NCBI GenBank assembly: GCA_022821385.1
Contig: JAJEDR010000062.1
Location: 1 to 64,000 of the forward strand
Source of the DNA: Rhodothermales bacterium
Lineage (GTDB): Bacteria; Bacteroidota; Rhodothermia; Rhodothermales; Bin80
DNA: 64,000 nt
Direction of reading: 5' to 3'
The notes under the pieces are model-generated. The model saw nothing but the letters and a program-made list of their open reading frames with translations, made no database searches and had not been told where the DNA came from. Shown here piece by piece: positions 54,620-62,518 of this stretch. A program made the position numbers and the translations under genes. Within the stretch, counting starts at the first letter, position 1, and each line of letters opens with the position of its first letter.

Positions 54620-55789
54620 TTAAGCTGCTAAACGTAGATGCTTCTGCAAGTACTCCATACCCCGATCTCCTTTAACGCTGTTACAGTGTGCACAAAGCAA
54701 CTGCAAGTTGTCAATATGATCCGTACCGCCTTTGGATCTGGCAATGATATGATCCACCGTGAGATTTCTGAACTGGAAGTGGGTATCACATCCGGCACAT
54801 AGGCCTTGCTGTGCACCATATAACTTCGTTTTATTCTCCTTGCAGTTATACCTGGGCAACTTGCCCAAATCCGTACGTTGAGGTACGTCCTTCCTGAGAA
54901 AGACCTGTTCCAAGATAGATTTTTGTTTAACTCCGTCTTCGTGATATACGGCACCTTGATTCTGACGTAAGCGAAAATTTACCAATTCATAAGCCTTTTC
55001 CGAAATGTCAATGCCCACCCAGTTACGGTCCAGTAATTCCGCTGCTACGCACGTCGTAGCACATCCACAGAATGGATCAAATACCAAGTCTCCCTCATTA
55101 CTGGATACCTTGATGATGCGCTCTAAAAGTTTGAGCGGCTTCTGAGTACGGAAACCAGTACTTTCTGGCTGATTACCCCGTAGGGCTGAGATATCCCAAA
55201 CATCTCGCATCGTGACCATTCGGTAAGGACCAACTTTATCTTCAAAGATTTCTATGTTAGAAAATCCATATTTGTGTGCTATGTATGATTTTTCTTTTTG
55301 AGGATAGAATTGATATGATGTTGTTTTGCCATATGACAGAATAATATCATGTTTTCGGCCTAGCCATCTTTTACCGGCTCCACCAGTTTTATAATACCAT
55401 ACAATTTCATTGATAAAATTCTTTCTACCAAAGATGACATCCATCATGATCTTCAGGTAGTGGCTCATAGTCGGATCACAATGTAGATAGATTGAGCCCG
55501 TAGGTTTGAGCAACCTCTTCATTTCCAGTAAGCGTACGGCCATGTAGATCAGATAGGATTTATCGCTATCCCTTTGGGTTGCCATGATCACACGCCATAA
55601 CGGTTTGTTCTTATTCTGCAATAAGTCCAACCATTCTACATCCAGGTCACTGAGGGTCCATACATCCTTGAATTCAGCTCCAGCCGCCTTGCTTCCAATG
55701 GGAGCTGCATAATTCGCGTTACTGTTGAATGGGGGATCCAGGTAGATCAGGTCTACGGTCTCAGAGTTCATGCCACGCATGATATACAA
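54620..55789 (-). CDS. beta-class DNA methyltransferase fused to HNH nuclease domain; 5' end out of frame
   Basis: Site-specific adenine-N6 or cytosine-N4 methyltransferase. The catalytic DPPF motif (LIYLDPPFNS) comes first and the SAM-binding LVFDPFCGCATT later, the beta-class order. A C-terminal HNH domain follows (CAGCDTHFQF...TVDHIIARSKGGTDHIDNLQLLCAHCNSVKGDRG), suggesting a combined modification-restriction protein. The track start (TTG 55789) lies inside the conserved GDNLYIMRGMNSE, so it is not the true start. The frame is open further upstream, without ATG. An ATG at 55853 is out of frame because of an 11-C tract; one fewer C would give MPTDKSPPPNFRAKTIWAGDNL, a normal N-terminus. The middle (recognition) part is AT-rich. 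Confidence 0.82.
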   Translation of the reverse strand: MYIMRGMNSETVDLIYLDPPFNSNANYAAPIGSKAAGAEFKDVWTLSDLDVEWLDLLQNKNKPLWRVIMATQRDSDKSYLIYMAVRLLEMKRLLKPTGSIYLHCDPTMSHYLKIMMDVIFGRKNFINEIVWYYKTGGAGKRWLGRKHDIILSYGKTTSYQFYPQKEKSYIAHKYGFSNIEIFEDKVGPYRMVTMRDVWDISALRGNQPESTGFRTQKPLKLLERIIKVSSNEGDLVFDPFCGCATTCVAAELLDRNWVGIDISEKAYELVNFRLRQNQGAVYHEDGVKQKSILEQVFLRKDVPQRTDLGKLPRYNCKENKTKLYGAQQGLCAGCDTHFQFRNLTVDHIIARSKGGTDHIDNLQLLCAHCNSVKGDRGMEYLQKHLRLAA

Positions 55790-55825
55790 ATTGTCACCGG
55801 CCCAAATGGTCTTGGCACGAAAATT

Positions 55826-55836
55826 GGGGGGGGGGG
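55826..55836 (-). repeat. 11-base homopolymer (poly-G on +, poly-C in sense) at the methyltransferase 5' end
   Basis: Eleven G on the given strand. In the sense direction it sits six codons after an ATG (55853) and ahead of the conserved start of the methyltransferase. Ten or thirteen bases put ATG and methyltransferase in one frame; eleven do not. Homopolymers of this length slip in replication and are the usual switch of phase-variable methyltransferases. Confidence 0.85.
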
Positions 55837-55857
55837 CTTTTGTCTGTGGGCATTGTG

Positions 55858-56829
55858 CTATGACCTTGTTTCTGGATTCCGAGTCAGAATCTTGTAAGTG
55901 ATCTGTTTTCCAAACAGGCCCTTCGCAGTTTCGCCCATTTGCTCAACCGTATCCAACCGGCGTAGGTTATGCCGGCCAACAAACTCGTCTACGTAACGCT
56001 GCAAATGCTCTTTGGACATCTTATGGTAGGTACCATAGTAGCCCCGCTTCAACAACGACCAAAAGGATTCCATGCCGTTGATATGCGCCATACCGTCAAC
56101 ATATTGTTTGACCGAGTGCTTAACTGTTGCGTGAGCGGCTCTCTTTAACGCCTGGTAAGCTTTTGCGTCATCGGTGTAGGTTTGGGCCTTTTGCCTTGAC
56201 GTGCTGTACACGAAGCCTGTGAGCGTTTCAGCGGTGGTATTTTCAACAACCTGTGCCTGTATCTGCTTTGTAGTACGGTCTTTCGTTCCAACTACGGCCG
56301 TTTTGCCAACGGTTCCCCGCCCGGCATTGAGTTTCTTATCTGCGTGCTTGTTCTTTTCCTTGCCACCAATATAGGTCTCATCTACTTCAACCGGACCGTT
56401 GAACTGTTCAAGGTCATAGTTCCATGCTTCACGGATTCGGTGGGCCAGATACCATGCAGTTTTTTGTGTAACATCCAGATCACGGTGCAATTTCATACTG
56501 GACGTTCCCTTGATTCCGACATTGAGAATATAGATGGCCATAGCCCAGGTCTGATAATCCAGCTTGGTATCCTGCATGACCGTTCCTATGCGGACACTGA
56601 ACCGTTTCCTGCATGATCTGCACCGATAAGGCATTGTTGGGTGCTTCGCCCTAGTCTGGACGATTGTTGATCCACAATGCGGACAGGCAGGTTCATTTCC
56701 CCAGCGTTGCTGTGCAAACCACGCTTCGGATGTTTCATTATCGGGAAACATCTTCATCAACTTTCTCCATGAGAGACCTTGGCGGTACGATTTACCTGGA
56801 CCTGTTCTTTGCTTCTCTTTCTTCGCCAT
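55858..56829 (-). CDS. IS1595 family transposase
   Basis: 323 aa. N-terminal zinc ribbon (CPHCGSTIV...YRCRSCRKRFS) and an ISXO2-like DDE domain: VEVDETYIGGKEK (first Asp), AQTYTDDAKAYQ (second Asp) and HINGMESFWSLLKRGYYGTYHKMS (the Asn/Glu region of the third acidic site). The frame is intact, so the protein may be active. Its stop is only four bases before the methyltransferase ATG, so the passenger genes may depend on its transcript. Confidence 0.93.
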   Translation of the reverse strand: MAKKEKQRTGPGKSYRQGLSWRKLMKMFPDNETSEAWFAQQRWGNEPACPHCGSTIVQTRAKHPTMPYRCRSCRKRFSVRIGTVMQDTKLDYQTWAMAIYILNVGIKGTSSMKLHRDLDVTQKTAWYLAHRIREAWNYDLEQFNGPVEVDETYIGGKEKNKHADKKLNAGRGTVGKTAVVGTKDRTTKQIQAQVVENTTAETLTGFVYSTSRQKAQTYTDDAKAYQALKRAAHATVKHSVKQYVDGMAHINGMESFWSLLKRGYYGTYHKMSKEHLQRYVDEFVGRHNLRRLDTVEQMGETAKGLFGKQITYKILTRNPETRS

Positions 56830-56851
56830 TGTCGCGAGTATTTTATTGTGT

Positions 56852-56863
56852 CTGAGTACCCAA
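56852..56863 (+). promoter_or_regulatory. internal copy of the terminal-repeat core upstream of the transposase
   Basis: CTGAGTACCCAA, an exact inverted match to 56918-56929 inside the right terminal repeat, 54 bases apart. It lies just upstream of the transposase start. Transposases often bind such sites to repress their own gene; this role is inferred. Confidence 0.5.
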
Positions 56864-56911
56864 TATACGCATTATAACGAAATAAAGTTTCAAAATATAC
56901 ACGATTACTTT

Positions 56912-56942
56912 GTTATTTTGGGTACTCAGGTATATATTTCCC
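56912..56942 (-). repeat. right terminal inverted repeat
   Basis: 31 bp, reverse complement of the left repeat with one mismatch, followed at once by the second CAATTTTA. Confidence 0.9.
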
Positions 56943-56950
56943 CAATTTTA
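56943..56950. repeat. target site duplication, right
   Basis: CAATTTTA, identical to 54368-54375. Confidence 0.88.
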
Positions 56951-57428
56951 CTACTCTATCCAACTAACTACTCTTTGCCGTTGGAGGTAAAAGATACACG
57001 GCTTCTTCATATAAATGAACTTTCGCGCCTACCATCGAAAGCAGCAGGGCTCTATTTGGCCAAAATCCATGGAACAGGGAATTTATCATTCTTGGTGGAA
57101 CCAATCCCATTGCCGAGGGTGGTGGCCGCGTTTGCACTTCGTCAATACACGGTATTATCTATCGAAATCCCAGTTAGGACAAATGTTACGGTTCGTTTAT
57201 GACAACACGTAAGTGGTGTGGGAATCTATACGTACGTCTTCGCCGGCTATGTGGGATCATAGAAGTGCAGGAAGAAACGAGCAAGCATTTGTCTACAAAT
57301 AGATCAACGACATGGTGTATGCGGGCGGACTAGATCATGTTCAAGCGTGTGCATCTAGCAACGTGCCGCTACCTGAGTGCGTACACACCACCATAGGTAA
57401 ACTAATCCTAAAGTATTTCCAAGGGGCC
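56951..57428. other. intergenic region next to the mobile element
   Basis: About 480 bases. The track shows overlapping short ORFs in two frames, none with a recognisable domain. It may be decayed sequence. It must contain the promoter of the Dph6-like gene. Confidence 0.35.
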
Positions 57429-58094
57429 ATGTGCGAGCCTGTCGCAATGTGTTTCAGCGGGGGAAAGGACAGCATGATGGCTCTCCAGGCGTTGCATAAC
57501 GACGACCGGTATGAAGTTGTTGATCTTATTACCACGGTCACCGATGCTTACGACCGCGTGAGCATGCATGGGACGCGTCGGAGTTTACTCCGATTTCAGT
57601 GCGCAGCCATTGGCCTTCCGGTGACGGAAGTTGTCGTTCCGCCGGAGGCGACAAATGCCATTTACGAAAGAAAAATGGGGCAGGCATTCGCAGCCATGGC
57701 AGCCAAGGATTTACGCAAGGTTGTGTTCGGAGACATATTTCTGGAGGACTTGCGTACATATAGGGAAAACCAGATTGCAGCTTTGGGTCTGACAGGGGTG
57801 TTTCCGTTGTGGAAGCAGTCCACGCGAACCTTGTCACGCCAGTTCATCACGGACGGTTTCAAGGCAATTGTCGTCTGTGTAGACGGCAAGGTATTGAATG
57901 CCTCTTTTGCGGGACGAAGTTTTGATATGTCGTTTCTGAATGATCTACCGACTGGCGTGGATCCGTGCGGAGAGAACGGAGAGTTTCACACGTTTGTACA
58001 TTCCGGGCCTGTATTGTCTGCTCCAGTTTCTTTTTCACACGGCGCTACCGTGCGGCGCGGCGATTTCTTTTATCACGACTTGCACCCCGCATAA
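57429..58094 (+). CDS. Dph6-like ATP pyrophosphatase family protein
   Basis: 221 aa from the ATG at 57429; the 39 residues before it in the track do not resemble the family. The PP-loop MCFSGGKDSMMALQAL binds ATP. VVFGDIFLEDLRTYRENQIAALGLTGVFPLW and the terminal GENGEFHTFVHSGP are characteristic of diphthine-ammonia ligase-like proteins. Bacteria lack diphthamide, so the bacterial substrate is different and unknown. Monocistronic. Confidence 0.88.
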   Translation: MCEPVAMCFSGGKDSMMALQALHNDDRYEVVDLITTVTDAYDRVSMHGTRRSLLRFQCAAIGLPVTEVVVPPEATNAIYERKMGQAFAAMAAKDLRKVVFGDIFLEDLRTYRENQIAALGLTGVFPLWKQSTRTLSRQFITDGFKAIVVCVDGKVLNASFAGRSFDMSFLNDLPTGVDPCGENGEFHTFVHSGPVLSAPVSFSHGATVRRGDFFYHDLHPA

Positions 58095-58350
58095 GGCGAT
58101 GACTACACTTTGAGGCGATTATTATAGGGTTTAATGGCTTTTCCACACGTCATGCGCGGACTCACTGGCGTGGCATCTATCCTGTCTGGATTCCATGGGG
58201 AACGGGAAGCCGGCCCTTGTGTGGGTCAGGCGTGGGAATGGCACAGAAGTGAGATATAATTCCAGTTCCGTTAAAAGTCTCCCAGCATACGATAATCGGT
58301 CGGAAATAGGAGTAGGCTTCTTATTTTACGGCACAATTAATAGTCACAAC

Positions 58351-59181
58351 ATGGAACGTTCTGGATTATTGACCGGCAAGACCGGGGTTGTCTTTGGTGC
58401 CCTGAACGAGAGCAGCATTGCCTGGGCAATTGCTCACTCTGCACACCGGGAAGGAGCACGGTTTGCACTTTCTAATGCACCGGTTGCTAAACGACTTGGA
58501 TCATTGGATGCACTAGCTGAGCAGGTTAATAGCCCAGTGATCTGGGCGGATGCGACGAAAGATCAGGATCTGATTGCGCTATTTGATGAGCTCAAGGAGC
58601 ATTATGGTCAGATAGACTTTATCGTTCATGCTATCGGTATGGGGGTAAACGTTCGCAAGCGCCGGCCATACGAAAACCTGAACTATGACTGGTATGCCAA
58701 GACTTTGGATATTTCTGCGATCAGTCTGCATCGAATCATTCACCATGCAATGCAGACCGAGGCCCTGAGAAGCGGGGGCTCAATCCTGACGCTTTCCTAC
58801 ATTGGAGCGCAACGGTCATTCTCGCATTACTCCGAAATGGGTGATGCCAAGGCTTTACTCGAAAGTATCGTACGAACTTGGGGATCTCGGTTAGGTGAAC
58901 ATAATATTCGCATTAATGCCATTTCCCAGAGCCCAACACGCACCACAGCTGGGCAGGGAATATCCGGTTTTGATGCTATGTTTGAATTTGGCGACAGAAT
59001 GTCCCCATTGGGGAATGCGGATGCGGCTAGTTGTGGAGATTATGCGGTAACCCTTCTAAGTGATCTGACACGTATGGTCACAATGCAGACGCTGTACAAC
59101 GATGGAGGCTTCAGCGGTATGGGCATTGCGCACGCAATGGTTGAGCCCATGATGCAGATGCTAGATGCAAAAAAACAATAG
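58351..59181 (+). CDS. fabI: enoyl-[acyl-carrier-protein] reductase FabI
   Basis: 276 aa; reduces enoyl-ACP in the last step of fatty acid elongation. The start at 58351 (MERSGLLTGKTGVVFGALNESSIAWAIA) is family-like; the track adds 52 residues upstream. The FabI active-site pair lies in SHYSEMGDAKALLES (Tyr-x6-Lys), with TLSYIGAQRS before it and NAISQSPTRTTAGQGISGF after. NADH-type glycine motif at the N-terminus. Start of a run of co-oriented genes to 62512. Confidence 0.94.
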   Translation: MERSGLLTGKTGVVFGALNESSIAWAIAHSAHREGARFALSNAPVAKRLGSLDALAEQVNSPVIWADATKDQDLIALFDELKEHYGQIDFIVHAIGMGVNVRKRRPYENLNYDWYAKTLDISAISLHRIIHHAMQTEALRSGGSILTLSYIGAQRSFSHYSEMGDAKALLESIVRTWGSRLGEHNIRINAISQSPTRTTAGQGISGFDAMFEFGDRMSPLGNADAASCGDYAVTLLSDLTRMVTMQTLYNDGGFSGMGIAHAMVEPMMQMLDAKKQ

Positions 59182-59222
59182 TTAATTTGGTGCTGAAGAT
59201 CAGTCCTCTACCAAGTTTGTGT

Positions 59223-59981
59223 ATGCGATTCTTGTTGCCTTGCGCGGTAGCCATGTGCTGCCTCATACATCCTGATTCTTATGCTCTGCAGGCACCTACA
59301 AGCAATGAATTGGATGCAGAACGACTCTATTATGTGACCAGTCGAAAGACAAGTCTGTATCGGGATATCGAAAGGTCAAAGCCCTATGTTCGACTTGCTT
59401 TCAGGGAGCCAGTCACTTTGCTGGCCGCTGAAGGATCCATCATGCAGATACGTACGATGGATGGTGCCACCGGGTACGTGAAAGAGGACGAAATATCAAA
59501 TATTTGGATCCTCGTGTCGAAACGCCGCAAACTCGTAACGCTCCATCGTGGCTTGGAAGTTGTAAGTGAGTTCAGGGCAGACTTTGGTTACAATGCCTAT
59601 TCAGATAAAGAGATATTGGGTACAGAGGGCAATCCCGATCATTGGCGGACACCGGAAGGGGCGTTCTATGTCGTGCGAAAAAACCCTTATAGTAAATTTT
59701 ACAGGGCTTTTCTACTCAATTATCCCAACGCAGAGGATGCCGCAAGGGGGTTGCGCGATGGACTGATCAATAAGCAACAGTTTGATATTATCATGCAATC
59801 TGAAAAAAGAGGGATCGCGCCTCCCATGGGAACTCCACTTGGGGGAATGATAGAGATTCATGGCCATGGCACAGGCTTGTCCTCTAACTGGACGCAGGGA
59901 TGCGTTGCCGTTCGTGATGAGGACATGGATTTTATGTGGACTTACGTGAAGGAAGGGACTCCAGTTATAATAGAGAAATAG
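59223..59981 (+). CDS. L,D-transpeptidase (YkuD) with SH3-like domain
   Basis: 252 aa from ATG 59223, which opens a signal peptide (FLLPCAVAMCCLIHPDSYAL); the track's TTG at 59187 adds 12 residues. An SH3-like stretch (residues 35-95) is followed by the YkuD catalytic domain with EIHGHGTGLSSNWTQGCVAVRDEDMDFMW, with the nucleophile Cys and its His. Such enzymes make 3-3 crosslinks in peptidoglycan or link lipoproteins. Five bases after fabI at the track start, about 41 at the preferred one. Confidence 0.88.
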   Translation: MRFLLPCAVAMCCLIHPDSYALQAPTSNELDAERLYYVTSRKTSLYRDIERSKPYVRLAFREPVTLLAAEGSIMQIRTMDGATGYVKEDEISNIWILVSKRRKLVTLHRGLEVVSEFRADFGYNAYSDKEILGTEGNPDHWRTPEGAFYVVRKNPYSKFYRAFLLNYPNAEDAARGLRDGLINKQQFDIIMQSEKRGIAPPMGTPLGGMIEIHGHGTGLSSNWTQGCVAVRDEDMDFMWTYVKEGTPVIIEK

Positions 59982-59987
59982 TCTAGT

Positions 59988-60617
59988 ATGACCGGATACA
60001 ATCGTGCAAACAGGCAAAAGCATTCACGTAAGGATCCGATTTCGCGTTGGCATGTGCGAAGTATGATGGAAGTAATCTATCGACTCGTGGAGAGTACGAA
60101 CCCGAAAACAGTGTTGGATGCGGGATGCGGAGAAGGATTTGTAAGCCAGTACCTCGCAACGCGTAATGGTTCAATGAGCATTACGGGGGTAGATGTCCAG
60201 CCCCAAGCCATTGAATTTGCGAAGAAAAATTTCGGAGAAACGGTTACCTATCGGTTGGGGAGTCTGTATTCGCTTCCTTTTTCGGATAACTCATTTGATA
60301 CGGTGGTCTGTAGTCAGGTTCTTGAACATGTGGACGACGTTGAAACTGCCATGGCTGAACTTAAGCGTGTTGCAAGGCGCTTTGTCGTAATCACGGTACC
60401 TCGTGAGCCTTATTTCAAATTAGCTAACGACTTTGCTCGAGCAATTCGCTTCAGCGAAGATCCGGGTCATGTTAATTTTTGGACCAGTTCAGACTTTCAG
60501 ATCTTCATGCGAGTACACTTCAAGCAGCCGAGGTTCGTGCGTAAACATGTGATCTATCAGTTTTCGGTCGCATCGGTTGATTCAAATAATGAATCCTTAA
60601 GACCGGATGAGGCGTAA
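59988..60617 (+). CDS. class I SAM-dependent methyltransferase
   Basis: 209 aa. Motif I VLDAGCGEGFVSQYLA, acidic loop ITGVDVQPQAIEFAKK and motif IV FDTVVCSQVLEHVDDVE fit a methyltransf_11 fold. The substrate is unknown. Seven bases after the transpeptidase gene and in the same direction, so co-transcription is likely. Confidence 0.85.
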   Translation: MTGYNRANRQKHSRKDPISRWHVRSMMEVIYRLVESTNPKTVLDAGCGEGFVSQYLATRNGSMSITGVDVQPQAIEFAKKNFGETVTYRLGSLYSLPFSDNSFDTVVCSQVLEHVDDVETAMAELKRVARRFVVITVPREPYFKLANDFARAIRFSEDPGHVNFWTSSDFQIFMRVHFKQPRFVRKHVIYQFSVASVDSNNESLRPDEA

Positions 60618-60632
60618 AGATAGAATATAAGC

Positions 60633-62027
60633 TTGGTGTCATTGGACAAGGCCGAAAAAGTGAACAAGTCATTATTGCTCTTATTGCCCTTGCTGGTGCC
60701 TTCCGCGCTTGCTCAGGTACGGGCACCCAAACCCCTGGAGTTGAATTCAGACACCGGGGAAGGTCCGGTGTTTGTCGTGCCGGTTAACGGCATGATTGAT
60801 AATGGCTTGGCGCGTTATATCGACCGGGCTGTCGATGACGCAACCAGTCGTGGGGCGACGCTTACAGTCTTCGAGATTGACACATTTGGAGGACTGGTAG
60901 ATGCCGCTGACAAAATCCGCAAGACGCTTTTGAATGCGGAGATGCCCACAGTTGCATTCATTGATAAGAATGCAGCTTCAGCCGGGGCATTGATCTCCTA
61001 TGCTGCGGATCGCATTGTGATGGTGCCGGGGGCTTCAATCGGGGCGGCTACGGTGGTAGAAGGAGTAGGCGGAGAAGCTGCTCCAGACAAGTATCAGAGT
61101 TACATGCGCGGCCTTATGCGAGCCACTGCAGAGGCCAATGACCGTGATCCCCAGATTGCCGAATCTATGGTGGATCCGTCCCTGGAAGTGGAAGGAGTGT
61201 CTGAAGAGGGTAAAGTACTGACTTTAAGTGCGGAGGAAGCGTTTGAACTCGGCGTAGCAGATCGGGTACTCGAGTCAGTCGATGAGTTGATTTCCGCCTA
61301 TGGATTAGACGCCCCCATGCTGGTGGCGCATCGCGAAACTGGCGCTGAGCGGTTACTCAGATTTCTGGGTTCTCCTGTAGTTCAGTCAATCCTTATGCTG
61401 ATGATGCTAGGTGGATTGTACTTTGAGTTGCAAACACCTGGGGTGGGATTCCCTGGAGCAATTGCCTTGCTTGGAATTGCTCTCTTTTTTGCCCCTCATT
61501 ACCTGTTGGGTTTAGTTGAGATATGGGAGATACTGCTCTTTGCAATTGGAGTTGGATTAATATTGGTTGAATTACTTTTACTCCCAGGGTTTGGGATTGC
61601 CGGGATATCTGGATTGGTGCTGATGTTATTTGCTCTCGTTGTCTCGCTAGTCGGTAATGTGGGGCTGTCATTTCCTCCGATAACGGATATTATGCCCAGT
61701 ATCTACACCGTGGCAATAACACTGGTGGCACTGGTTATTGGTGCAGTTATGATGGGGCGTACACTCACGCACACCGCTGCCTCAAATCCCTTCGTATTGC
61801 ACCCCGAACTCAAAAGCAGTGAGGGTTATACGACCGCTGTTACACACTCGGAGTACATTGGCAGAGTGGGGCGGACGCTCACGGCCCTCAGACCGTCTGG
61901 TGCGATGCTGATTGACCAGGAGCGTGTTGATGTGATTACGGCGGGCGAGTATATTGATCAAGACGTACAGGTCCGAGTGGTTAATGTGCGTGGCAACCGT
62001 GTCGAAGTTAGAATTCACGAATCCTAG
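60633..62027 (+). CDS. NfeD-family membrane serine protease (ClpP class)
   Basis: 464 aa. A signal peptide (SLLLLLPLLVPSALAQ) leads to a ClpP-like protease domain (GMIDNGLARYIDRAVDDA; FGGLVDAADKIRKTLL; DKNAASAGALISYAADRI with the catalytic Ser; ASIGAATVVEG), then four membrane spans and a C-terminal NfeD OB-fold (YIGRVGRTLTALRPSGAMLIDQERVDVITAGEYI). The start codon is TTG or the GTG just after. Long NfeD proteins act with stomatin-like SPFH proteins in membrane quality control; no such gene is in view. The second NfeD follows after two bases. Confidence 0.9.
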   Translation: MVSLDKAEKVNKSLLLLLPLLVPSALAQVRAPKPLELNSDTGEGPVFVVPVNGMIDNGLARYIDRAVDDATSRGATLTVFEIDTFGGLVDAADKIRKTLLNAEMPTVAFIDKNAASAGALISYAADRIVMVPGASIGAATVVEGVGGEAAPDKYQSYMRGLMRATAEANDRDPQIAESMVDPSLEVEGVSEEGKVLTLSAEEAFELGVADRVLESVDELISAYGLDAPMLVAHRETGAERLLRFLGSPVVQSILMLMMLGGLYFELQTPGVGFPGAIALLGIALFFAPHYLLGLVEIWEILLFAIGVGLILVELLLLPGFGIAGISGLVLMLFALVVSLVGNVGLSFPPITDIMPSIYTVAITLVALVIGAVMMGRTLTHTAASNPFVLHPELKSSEGYTTAVTHSEYIGRVGRTLTALRPSGAMLIDQERVDVITAGEYIDQDVQVRVVNVRGNRVEVRIHES

Positions 62028-62029
62028 CT

Positions 62030-62512
62030 GTGGAAACTTTAATCCCCATTCTGTGCATTTTGGCAGGGCTCCTGCTGATCACCGTGGAGGTCTATTTGAT
62101 CCCAGGATTCAACGTGATTGGTGTACTGGGTGCTCTCCTGATTGTATTTGCAGTAGGGTATGCATACAGTGAGTCCGGTATATTGGGTGGAACGATTGCC
62201 TTGGTAGGGACGCTGGGTAGTGGTGTGCTGTTGTTCGTTCTACTTTGGCGTTCAGGGGCATGGGACAGATTTATACTATCAACCACGCTCAAGACAGAAG
62301 TTGATGAGGCTAGTCGCAGAAAAGATAAACGTGCCCGCTATCTGGGGAAAACGGGAGTGGCAATTACACCGCTTCGGCCAACGGGAATTGTAGAGATTAA
62401 TGGCGAAAGGATTGAAGTGGCCACTGAGGGTGAGTTCATTGCGGTAGGAAGCAATATCCGTATAGTTGCGATGGATCGTCGGCGATTCTTTGCGCGATTG
62501 GATACTGCGTAG
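62030..62512 (+). CDS. short NfeD-family membrane protein
   Basis: 160 aa, GTG start. Three membrane spans (LIPILCILAGLLLITVEVYLIPGFNVIGVLGALLIVFAVGY) and an OB-fold domain (YLGKTGVAITPLRPTGIVEINGERIEVATEGEFI) that closely matches the end of the preceding protein. It lacks the protease. Such short/long NfeD pairs are common in Bacteroidota, and the two genes are clearly co-transcribed. Confidence 0.88.
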   Translation: METLIPILCILAGLLLITVEVYLIPGFNVIGVLGALLIVFAVGYAYSESGILGGTIALVGTLGSGVLLFVLLWRSGAWDRFILSTTLKTEVDEASRRKDKRARYLGKTGVAITPLRPTGIVEINGERIEVATEGEFIAVGSNIRIVAMDRRRFFARLDTA

Positions 62513-62518
62513 GTCAGA

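Larger units (their letters stand above)
54376..56942. mobile_element. IS1595-family element with passenger methyltransferase-HNH genes
   Basis: A 2567-bp element bounded by 31-bp inverted repeats (one mismatch at position 6) and flanked by a perfect 8-bp direct repeat. All three genes read on the minus strand: transposase, methyltransferase-HNH fusion and a small AT-hook protein. IS1595 elements with passenger genes, including methyltransferase genes, are known. The intact ends and uninterrupted transposase suggest a recent insertion. It landed between the ABC exporter operon and the Dph6-like gene, without breaking a recognisable gene. Confidence 0.9.

Noticed and set aside
54445-54675. 76-aa plus-strand ORF inside the mobile element
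   Set aside because: It lies against the direction of all other element genes and overlaps the AT-hook ORF, whose basic composition and spacing are better.
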